The notes under the pieces: model-generated
The model's database searches: none
What the model was told of the DNA's origin: nothing
What the model saw: the letters and a program-made list of their open reading frames with translations, nothing else
Position numbers and translations under genes: made by a program
Shown here: one piece after another, positions 29,575 to 35,248 of the stretch
Numbering within the stretch: position 1 is the first letter of the stretch
How the letters are laid out: each line of letters opens with the position of its first letter
Origin: a virus
IMG/VR virus record: IMGVR_UViG_3300027522_000014
Span: 1-35,248 of that record
Strand: one strand, 5' to 3'
DNA: 35,248 bases

Positions 29575-31167
29575 CTAACCTAGAAGCCAAGAAATATCCT
29601 CATCTTTGTTTCCTACAGTCATTTTATATGATTTTTGTGGGTCATTGCCCATTTTAGGGGAAAATACGGGGTTGTATGAAGTTTTAGTAGTATTATCTAA
29701 CATAGCTCTTGTTAGGTCTACCCCATGTTGTGCAAATTTGAGTGCAGTATCCCGCACATAACATGCAGTTGCTAGCGACATTATTAAATCATCGTTGTAC
29801 CCCGTCTGGGCTTCTGGTCTGCCGTTTTTCCACACGAAAGTACGCAGCTCATCTAGTGTGCGTTGGGATTGGATTTGAATACTATTTTCTTTAACATATG
29901 CATCTAATTTAGCAATAGTTAAGGGACGGGTTCTCATAGACATAGTAAATCCAGCTACCATTTTTGATTTATCTACTATGTCATACCCTTTAGCAATATA
30001 AGATTCAGCGTCTCTAGCGAATTTTTCATCTTTAGGACTGTAATATAAATTTTCATATCCCATATCTATTACTTCTTGAATTGTCGCCCACCCAATGTTT
30101 GCATTTTCTATTACTAATAATGCCTTATTATATTCTGTAGCTATGGTGAATAAAATTCGGCCAAAATCTTTAGTGGGAACTTGGCCCTTAAATTCAGCTA
30201 CTTGGGTGCATGTTTCAATATCTATAACATGAAACGCCGAGTAGTCTTTTGCGTCTCCTCTTGCTACGTCTGCTACAACCATATATTGTCTTGAATAGTC
30301 GGGGTATTCCCAAACCCATAGATTTTGGCCCATTCCCCTTTTTTCAAGTGGTTCTTTAAGAGTTGATTTTTCTATGTAACTTAAGACTTCAGGTGGAAAT
30401 ACAGTAGCTCCGGAGGTTGTAAAATCACAATCACACTCTTGGGCAGCCATTCTATCCCCTAACTCATCATCTTGTTTATCTCTCCATGTTTGAGATCTCT
30501 CAGGGTGTACAGTCCATGGTAGTCTAATGGGGGTAAATCCACTAGAACCATCTTGGGCTTTAGCCCACATTCTATGAAACCAGTTACCCGTGCCATTTGG
30601 TGTAGATAATATAATCGCTCTACCACCAGTAGCTAGGGTTTGTTGAGCTGATCCCCAAATATCTTCTATTCGGTTGCCTTCAATAAAGGCTGCCTCATCA
30701 ATAATCAGTAGAGAAATAGCTTCTGATCTACCTGCATCACCAGCAGCTGAAACTGCCTTAATTTGTGAGCCATTTTTTAGTCGTATTGATAGGCGATTGT
30801 TTTCAACTGCCGGTAGTTTTAACCAACTTGGTAGTTGATCGTACATAAATCGTACCTTAGTTACTAGATTTTTTGCTGTTTCTTGTTTTGTAGCAATGAC
30901 AAGGATATTTTTATCCTTTTGGAATAGCATCATGTGTAGAGCTATGCCTGCTGAAAGTGTCGAAATACCTAGCTGGCGGGACTTTAAAATTACTGACTTA
31001 TCGTGTTTATTTAATAGTCCTAATAACTTTTCTTGAAAGGGGTAGAGGTTGAATTGTGTTCTACCTCTTGTTGGGTGTTGAATCCAACAATATTTTTTCA
31101 TAAAGTAAACAGGATCGCTTGCTGATTTAACAAACTCTTGTTTAATGATTGATTTTATATCTGCCAT
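29575..31167 (-). CDS. gp17: Terminase large subunit, gp17-like
   Basis: This 530-residue packaging motor and nuclease has a Walker A-type KSRQLGIST at residues 62-70, a Walker B SLLIIDEAAF with Asp157/Glu158, and coupling motif ILSTPNGTGN at 186-195. The RNase H-like nuclease domain starts at VVADVARGDAKDYSAF with Asp300, continues with LLVIENANIGW (Glu354) and ends at GYNDDLIMSLA (Asp459/Asp460). All expected catalytic acids are present, so the enzyme looks active. It is shorter than T4 gp17 (610). The ATG at 31167 stands only one base from a class B motif, leaving almost no leader; the next in-frame Met (residue 23) would cut into the conserved N-terminus, so the long start is preferred. 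Confidence 0.95.
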   Translation of the reverse strand: MADIKSIIKQEFVKSASDPVYFMKKYCWIQHPTRGRTQFNLYPFQEKLLGLLNKHDKSVILKSRQLGISTLSAGIALHMMLFQKDKNILVIATKQETAKNLVTKVRFMYDQLPSWLKLPAVENNRLSIRLKNGSQIKAVSAAGDAGRSEAISLLIIDEAAFIEGNRIEDIWGSAQQTLATGGRAIILSTPNGTGNWFHRMWAKAQDGSSGFTPIRLPWTVHPERSQTWRDKQDDELGDRMAAQECDCDFTTSGATVFPPEVLSYIEKSTLKEPLEKRGMGQNLWVWEYPDYSRQYMVVADVARGDAKDYSAFHVIDIETCTQVAEFKGQVPTKDFGRILFTIATEYNKALLVIENANIGWATIQEVIDMGYENLYYSPKDEKFARDAESYIAKGYDIVDKSKMVAGFTMSMRTRPLTIAKLDAYVKENSIQIQSQRTLDELRTFVWKNGRPEAQTGYNDDLIMSLATACYVRDTALKFAQHGVDLTRAMLDNTTKTSYNPVFSPKMGNDPQKSYKMTVGNKDEDISWLLG

Positions 31168-31168
31168 C

Positions 31169-31180
31169 GTATATACATAC
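31169..31180 (-). promoter_or_regulatory. Class B motif abutting the terminase start
   Basis: The minus strand reads GTATGTATATACGATG, where the last ATG is the terminase start. It follows a terminator hairpin, like other class B copies, but the spacing to the start codon is only one base. Confidence 0.4.
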
Positions 31181-31188
31181 TAACAAGA

Positions 31189-31210
31189 AAGGGGACCTAT
31201 TGGTCCCCTT
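31189..31210 (-). terminator. Terminator hairpin between 465-aa gene and terminase gene
   Basis: The coding strand reads AAGGGGACC-AATA-GGTCCCCTT, a nine-base perfect stem with a four-base loop, followed by TCTTGTT, a weak T-tract. It lies 24 bases after the stop of the 465-aa gene. Confidence 0.75.
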
Positions 31211-31234
31211 AATTTTAATATTGTTATTACTTAA

Positions 31235-32632
31235 TTATTTTTTCTTTATATCGCTTTCAGTAATTAAACCAGCTAGCTTTTGCATACGAAGTGTAGATTC
31301 ATTCATAGTAACCATAGGTCTTAAATCATGAACTCCATTAAGGCCTTCAAATCGCATGTTATCTTCTTCTAATTCAACTTCATCAACAGCATTGTCAAAA
31401 TTGTCTTCAGCAATTTCATCAGCAGACATAGTAGGATCTACGTCATTATCTTCATCTACTACTTCTTTTTTAGCTCCGCCTTTAGATTTACTTACAGCCT
31501 TATCGTATTCTTTTTGAATTTTAGCATGTGCTCTTTCAAGTTCTTTAAGTTGCTTACGAACTCCTTTAACAGCACCTTTATCCATCATTTCAGTGAATTC
31601 ACTGTCTTCATCAATGCGGGTTAGGCGTTCGTTTGTTTCTTCAATTATTTCTTGAACAGCGGCTAATTTGCTTTCAAGGGCTGCAATAGTACCCTGGGCT
31701 TCAATTTCTTTAAGCTTAGCAGCTAGTGGGTTTTTCGCCTCTAAAATTTGTTGACGAATGTGTTTTGTTAGGTTATTTGACATATTGTTGTTTTCTTTTA
31801 ATTCTTTATTTTTATTTTTATAAAATAAAATGACTTTTTTAGTATCTTCTTTTGATAGAGAGGAAGTTTCATCAGTAACAGCCATAGCTAATTTATTAAC
31901 GAAGTCTTTTGCTCCCTTAGAACGATTGAGAATATCATCAATGCCTTCTATATCTTTTAGTTTAAATTTTACTGGTTTACCTTCATACTCTCCAGTGATA
32001 GTTTCTTCATATAGTGATGTTGGATCACTTAAGTCTAAATTATCAAAATCTCCAAAATCCATTCCTGTTGGGTCATCATCCATATCGAATTCAGCTGATT
32101 GTGCTTTTCTTCCTCTTGTTTCAGGAGCATTTGGATCACGATCTGGTACTAAAGTCTTTTTAAGGATTGAAGTTATGGTAATTAAACCTTTTTGTTCAAG
32201 TGCTGCTAAGAATTTATTTGCTTGGGCTGGACTTGTGTATGAAGTAGCCGCTATAATGTCTTTTGAAGTAAAGCCTTCAGGCTTAAGCATTGCTGTTGCA
32301 AGTGCTTTCATTTCTTCTGGTGTAAAACGCTTTTTAGGACGCTTTTGGCCTGGTGATTTGTATGTTTTTAGGACATCATTTACGCGTTGCATAAACTGCA
32401 TGACTTCCTTAAGGCCAGCACCATCTTTAAGTTTAAAAATATTAGATGTACGAGCCATTTCTTCCATGGGATCTAGATCATCGTCATACATTTCGCCATC
32501 CATTTTATCAAAGGCAAAATCATCCTCTTCGGGACGTGAGTCAGCCGCCATCATTTCAGGCGACATATTCATTTCTTCTAATGCAGAATCAATTTCTTCA
32601 AGTATAATCTGCTTAATTTCAGTTTTATTCAT
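31235..32632 (-). CDS. Acidic winged-helix/coiled-coil head-module protein, probable two-part fusion
   Basis: I do not recognise this 465-residue protein as a whole. Part one (1-283) starts MNKTEIKQIILEEIDSALEE, is acidic to residue 60, has a likely winged-helix segment (FTPEEMKALATAMLKPEGFT, SKDIIAATSYTSPAQANKFL, ALEQKGLITI), and ends in a Lys/Asn-rich stretch. Part two starts at an internal Met284 (ATG at 31783) preceded by an A-rich leader like those of real genes. It has a coiled coil (LKEIEAQGTIAALESKLAAV to IQKEYDKAVSK), an acidic region, and ends LRMQKLAGLITESDIKKK, similar to the scaffold C-terminus. It precedes terminase, so a prohead core or small-terminase-like role is conceivable. 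Neither is shown. Confidence 0.75.
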   Translation of the reverse strand: MNKTEIKQIILEEIDSALEEMNMSPEMMAADSRPEEDDFAFDKMDGEMYDDDLDPMEEMARTSNIFKLKDGAGLKEVMQFMQRVNDVLKTYKSPGQKRPKKRFTPEEMKALATAMLKPEGFTSKDIIAATSYTSPAQANKFLAALEQKGLITITSILKKTLVPDRDPNAPETRGRKAQSAEFDMDDDPTGMDFGDFDNLDLSDPTSLYEETITGEYEGKPVKFKLKDIEGIDDILNRSKGAKDFVNKLAMAVTDETSSLSKEDTKKVILFYKNKNKELKENNNMSNNLTKHIRQQILEAKNPLAAKLKEIEAQGTIAALESKLAAVQEIIEETNERLTRIDEDSEFTEMMDKGAVKGVRKQLKELERAHAKIQKEYDKAVSKSKGGAKKEVVDEDNDVDPTMSADEIAEDNFDNAVDEVELEEDNMRFEGLNGVHDLRPMVTMNESTLRMQKLAGLITESDIKKK

Positions 32633-32655
32633 TACGTATAAATATTGTTAACAGC

Positions 32656-32663
32656 AATAAATA
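32656..32663 (-). promoter_or_regulatory. Class A-like motifs before 465-aa gene
   Basis: The minus strand reads TATATTTATTGC here, 23 bases before the start. A second, perfect copy (AATATTTATA) lies at 32637-32644, only four bases from the ATG. The farther copy has the spacing seen elsewhere. Confidence 0.42.
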
Positions 32664-32671
32664 TATAAAGA

Positions 32672-33052
32672 TTATTGAGGAAGTGTATAGTTGATAGCAT
32701 GTATTAAAACTATTGTACCTGCAACACCCCCCACAACACCCACCCACGGCTTTTTATACCACTTATCAACTTGGTTTAGGCGATCTAGATGTAGTTCTAT
32801 CTGTTCGTTTAATAAAGTAATTTCTTGGTCTTTGTAAGAAATAATGAGACTATCTTGATCTGCTAACATCCCATAAAGTAAAATTTCATGTTCAAGGTGT
32901 TCAATTAAAATAGTCTTAATTGAATCCTGTGTTTCAAGTGTATCTAAAGCCAAGAAAAACTCCTCAAGTTCCCCTGAGGGAATTTGAAGAGTATCTTGTG
33001 AAAAACAAAAACTAGATACACATAGTAGTAGTGTAGTTAGTATGTACTTCAT
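32672..33052 (-). CDS. Exported coiled-coil protein with C-terminal membrane anchor (spanin-like candidate)
   Basis: This is a 126-residue protein. Residues 1-19 (MKYILTTLLLCVSSFCFSQ) are a signal peptide with a probable cleavage before Gln, the form common in Bacteroidota. No proper lipobox is seen. The middle (residues 25-97) is a predicted helix or coiled coil (SIKTILIEHLEHEILLYGML, QEITLLNEQIELHLDRLNQV). After a basic WYKKPW comes a C-terminal transmembrane helix (VGVVGGVAGTIVLIHAINY). A periplasmic coiled coil anchored at the C-terminus is the layout of unimolecular spanins and similar lysis proteins, minus the lipid anchor. The start overlaps the upstream 98-aa gene by ATGA. Function is inferred from topology only. 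Confidence 0.72.
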   Translation of the reverse strand: MKYILTTLLLCVSSFCFSQDTLQIPSGELEEFFLALDTLETQDSIKTILIEHLEHEILLYGMLADQDSLIISYKDQEITLLNEQIELHLDRLNQVDKWYKKPWVGVVGGVAGTIVLIHAINYTLPQ

Positions 33053-33345
33053 TTTTTAGCTCTATATTTTTGTTTAAAGTTACGAGTAGTATTTTTAGTA
33101 CTATTAGTGTTTTTAACTTTTGATTTAGTGTGCGTTGTTTTCTTCTTCGCATTAGATAAATCTGCTTTCGCGGCAGCTTTCTTTGTTGTTGCTTCTTTGG
33201 TCTTAGTCTTAACTTCTTTGATCTTATCATTGTTATCCTTGACTCTTTTGTCGTATTCTTTTTTTCTTCTACTTTGTGTAGTAGCTACGGCCGCTGCCCC
33301 TCCTAGGAGGGCTAATACGCCTAAAATCCATTTCCATAATTTCAT
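33049..33345 (-). CDS. Membrane-anchored lysine-rich small protein
   Basis: This is a 98-residue protein. A hydrophobic helix at residues 4-22 (WKWILGVLALLGGAAAVA) is followed by about 75 residues dominated by Lys, Thr, Ala and Asn (RRKKEYDKRVKDNND, KEATTKKAAAKADLSNAKKK, KSKVKNTNSTKNTT), resembling a histone H1-type tail or a basic coiled coil. The positive charge directly after the helix predicts that the tail stays in the cytoplasm. It overlaps the downstream exported protein gene by ATGA, so the two are probably a functional pair. A lysis role is possible; DNA- or membrane-binding is another option. No named family is recognised. Confidence 0.68.
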   Translation of the reverse strand: MKLWKWILGVLALLGGAAAVATTQSRRKKEYDKRVKDNNDKIKEVKTKTKEATTKKAAAKADLSNAKKKTTHTKSKVKNTNSTKNTTRNFKQKYRAKK

Positions 33346-33350
33346 TTTTT

Positions 33351-33869
33351 TTAATTTATAATTTTTAATATTTGTTTGATTCGTTCTTCAGTAGAACCTT
33401 TAAGGGTATATGAGTAAGGTCTATGTTTTAATAATAACCTTTGAATAGACTCATCTATTTTTTTTCTATACATAGCGTCTGTTTCTCTAATACCATTATC
33501 TTTAATCCCAATCCCTTCAGGAGAAATATAGAATATATAATCATATTGGGAAATAAATCTTTGTGAATAATCAATAAAAGCATCAGCATCAATAATACTT
33601 GTATGGGTAGCACATTCAGTAAAAGCCATTACATCAATAATAGTTCTGTCTGTTATAATATTTTCCTGCATTAGTTCTGTAACTCTTTCTGCTAAAAAAA
33701 TTGTTTGCCCCTCAATTGTTGTTTTATAATTTAAAGGAATACCTAATGAATTAAGGTATTTACTACGTTCTGTAGCAAATTTATAATCCTTAAATTCCGG
33801 TATTTCTTTAAGTGCATTGACTAGTGTAGTTTTTCCTACACTCATTGTTCCACATAATCCTATTTTCAT
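33351..33869 (-). CDS. P-loop nucleotide kinase/ATPase (AAA_28, NadR-like)
   Basis: This 172-residue P-loop protein has Walker A GTMSVGKT at residues 7-14, then KFATERSKYLNSLG, NYKTTIEGQTIFLAERVTEL, a Walker B-like strand IITDRTIIDVMAFTE near 75-89, and YDYIFYISPEGIGIKDNGIR around 113-132 with a basic lid. This is the pattern of the AAA_28 group, related to the ribosylnicotinamide kinase domain of NadR and to thymidylate kinase-like enzymes. The substrate cannot be read from sequence; nucleoside or NAD-precursor phosphorylation is possible. Start and upstream stop share one base, so it is coupled to the 103-aa gene and lies in the accessory operon with the FAD enzyme. Confidence 0.82.
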   Translation of the reverse strand: MKIGLCGTMSVGKTTLVNALKEIPEFKDYKFATERSKYLNSLGIPLNYKTTIEGQTIFLAERVTELMQENIITDRTIIDVMAFTECATHTSIIDADAFIDYSQRFISQYDYIFYISPEGIGIKDNGIRETDAMYRKKIDESIQRLLLKHRPYSYTLKGSTEERIKQILKIIN

Positions 33870-34180
33870 TATCCCGCTTGTCTTGCTGTTTGTTTGGGGT
33901 CTTTAAACCATGGTAACCCTTTACCACTACGTTTAGCTTCTTTCCAATCTTCTTGTGTATATTTTACACCATATATATAGTACTCTCTTAACCTATTATT
34001 GCCTTCTGGTATAAGAGCTGGTCCTTCCCAATTGTGAAGTTTATTATCCCAATAGTATACTATAGTGCCATCAGGAGTTTTTAGACGCTTTGTTTTAGGA
34101 AAATCTTCCTTACCTCTTGCTTTATTTTGCTTTTCTATTTCTTGGGCTTCTTTTAACCTTTTTTCTTCTTTTTTATCCAT
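33869..34180 (-). CDS. Small protein with WEGPA and YYIYGVKYT motifs
   Basis: This is a 103-residue soluble protein. The N-terminus is a charged helix (MDKKEEKRLKEAQEIEKQNK). The core has strands KTPDGTIVYYWDN, LHNWEGPALIPEG and REYYIYGVKYTQEDW, and the end is basic (GLPWFKDPKQTARQAG). The LHNxxGPA and YxxYGxxY pattern resembles short MORN-like repeats found in many phage proteins that lack a known role. It lies one base after the FAD dehydrogenase gene and is coupled to the kinase gene downstream. Function unknown. Confidence 0.72.
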   Translation of the reverse strand: MDKKEEKRLKEAQEIEKQNKARGKEDFPKTKRLKTPDGTIVYYWDNKLHNWEGPALIPEGNNRLREYYIYGVKYTQEDWKEAKRSGKGLPWFKDPKQTARQAG

Positions 34181-34181
34181 T

Positions 34182-35248
34182 TTATTTTAAAATTGATTCT
34201 GCTACATAAGTACCTTGTGCTCCTGAAACTGTAATTCCTCTTGCTGATAGAGCATCACCTACGAAATGAATGTTAGGGAACCTAGTTAAACTTAGATTAT
34301 CATAATTAACTAAAGGCTCAGGTGATAGATATTTTACTTCAGGCATATAAATACCCCAATCATTACCTAATGTTGGAAATACTTTTTTCATATCTTCAAT
34401 GAAGGATTCAATATGTAAAGCATAATCACCTAAGGCATCATACAAAGAATCCATATTATCTACTACAACACATTTAACATACTCACCTTCAGATGTTTTA
34501 GATGGTATTCTTTTGCTAGGAGAAAAATATGTACCTGTTTCGTTTATTTGGAGTTTTTTAACTGCTTCTCTTGACCAATCAAAAGGTTTATCAATATTTT
34601 TAATTTCCATTAAAATACCAAAATTAGTCATATCATTACGATATGATTCATCCTTTTTAGCATGTCCATTGTAACTATGGTTGCCATATGTGTCTTCAAC
34701 AGCTACATAAGCAGCATTATTATTAGTACAGAATGAGCGAAGTGATACACCTTTTTCTTCAAACTTTTGATATAGTTTAAAATCATATGAAACATCAATT
34801 AATTTTTGAAAGTGATGTTGTGGTGCTTCAAATCTAACACCAATTTGAACTGATTTAGGTTCTGTAGGTAATTCGTATTTTTCTGCTAATTGTTTGCCAA
34901 AATCAATACCTGATTTGCCTACCCCAAATATAAGTTTATCATATGATATTGTATCTACATAATCATATGCATGTGGGTAGGCTGCTTTAGTTAATGTTTG
35001 GTTTTCAAAATCAATGTCAGTTACTTTACGTTCCCAATGAAATTCTACACCATTATCTACTAAATAATTATACCAATTCTTGCCAATTTCATGTAGGTAA
35101 TCGGTTCCTACGTGCCATACTGGGAATAAGCGCAAGCCAAAATGTGGTTTAATAAAATCAGGTTCTTCTTGGGGATCAGAACATTGTACCTCTGATGGGT
35201 TTGGGTGAAAACGTTTAAAATTAGCAATTACTTCATCAAATAATTCCA
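34182..35248 (-). CDS. FAD-dependent dehydrogenase (5' end cut by window edge)
   Basis: The reading frame is open through the right edge: before the TTG at 35135 it continues upstream without a stop (ELFDEVIANFKRFHPNP and on), so the gene is truncated here and not started at that TTG. At least 355 residues are present. Motifs match the COG2509-type FAD-dependent dehydrogenases: YDKLIFGVGKSG (FAD/NAD-binding strand), VQIGVRFEAPQHHF, SFCTNNNAAYVAVE, NGHAKKDESYRNDMTNFGIL, and a C-terminal FAD motif NIHFVGDALSARGITVSGAQ. The N-terminal GxGxxG dinucleotide motif would lie outside the window. The reaction and substrate are unknown. In a phage it is a candidate auxiliary metabolic gene, heading the small accessory operon. 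Confidence 0.82.
   Translation of the reverse strand, partial: ELFDEVIANFKRFHPNPSEVQCSDPQEEPDFIKPHFGLRLFPVWHVGTDYLHEIGKNWYNYLVDNGVEFHWERKVTDIDFENQTLTKAAYPHAYDYVDTISYDKLIFGVGKSGIDFGKQLAEKYELPTEPKSVQIGVRFEAPQHHFQKLIDVSYDFKLYQKFEEKGVSLRSFCTNNNAAYVAVEDTYGNHSYNGHAKKDESYRNDMTNFGILMEIKNIDKPFDWSREAVKKLQINETGTYFSPSKRIPSKTSEGEYVKCVVVDNMDSLYDALGDYALHIESFIEDMKKVFPTLGNDWGIYMPEVKYLSPEPLVNYDNLSLTRFPNIHFVGDALSARGITVSGAQGTYVAESILK

Noticed and set aside
31830-32651. Long plus-strand open frame (273 codons) opposite the 465-aa gene
   Set aside because: It lies wholly over a convincing minus-strand gene, has a Ser-rich composition expected from the complement of an acidic coding sequence, and has no leader or motif of its own.
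33012-33230. Arg/Lys-rich 72-codon minus-strand frame overlapping the 98-aa gene
   Set aside because: It is an out-of-frame reading of the lysine-rich coding sequence and has no leader. The 98-aa frame has a start, a membrane segment and an ATGA coupling.
35135-35135. TTG at 35135 as the start of the FAD dehydrogenase
   Set aside because: The frame stays open and protein-like upstream to the window edge, and the enzyme family needs an N-terminal FAD-binding part, so the gene is truncated by the window.
1-35248. tRNA genes, CRISPR arrays, insertion sequences, attachment sites
   Set aside because: Gaps are short and were read by eye. No cloverleaf-like, regularly spaced repeat, transposase or integrase signal was found. 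The only repeats are coding repeats in the fibre genes.

Overview
This window is part of the genome of a T4-like contractile-tailed phage (myovirus). It carries the packaging, head, neck, tail-fibre, sheath, tube and early tail-hub genes almost end to end. All genes but one lie on the minus strand, so transcription runs from right to left. The DNA is AT-rich, genes are tightly packed with many ATGA or TAATG overlaps, and I saw no tRNA, integrase, transposon or CRISPR array. Start codons are preceded by A-rich leaders (AACAACA-type) with no clear Shine-Dalgarno sequence. One exported protein has a signal peptide ending in CFSQ. Both traits are typical of Bacteroidota, so a flavobacterial (probably aquatic) host is inferred, not proven.

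Layout in transcription order, right to left. (1) 35248-32672: an accessory block with a truncated FAD-dependent dehydrogenase, a small GPA-motif protein, a NadR-like P-loop kinase, and two small membrane proteins that could be lysis (spanin-like) factors. (2) 32632-22653: the head module, with a two-part acidic/coiled-coil protein, large terminase, portal, a 281-aa unknown, two tiny proteins, prohead protease, scaffold and major capsid protein. One 66-aa membrane-protein gene on the plus strand sits between protease and scaffold. (3) 22553-18254: PhoH, then a translationally coupled neck/tail-completion run. (4) 18267-6552: a large fibre cassette with four related repeat-built fibre proteins, small companions and a further structural protein. 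(5) 6499-1: a small coiled-coil protein, tail sheath, tail tube, a tail-assembly-chaperone-like pair with a possible programmed frameshift, the tape measure protein, and two further tail or baseplate genes, the last cut by the window edge.

Two recurrent upstream motifs may organise expression. Class A is ATATTTATA in the sense direction, 15-30 bases before many virion genes; it is the reverse complement of the T4 late promoter. Class B is TATATGTATAT-like, usually directly after a hairpin terminator, and seems to open new transcription units.

The most unusual observation is a 50-aa protein between portal and protease. It reproduces, without gaps, the stretch of the major capsid protein around its likely prohead-protease cleavage site (12 of 20 residues identical, same spacing from a candidate scissile Glu). 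Other points worth a second look are the candidate tail-chaperone frameshift, a natural GGGGSGGGGS linker carrying an extra domain on a tail-completion-like protein, a probable two-gene fusion next to terminase, and a shared C-terminal QKLA peptide in scaffold and that fused protein.
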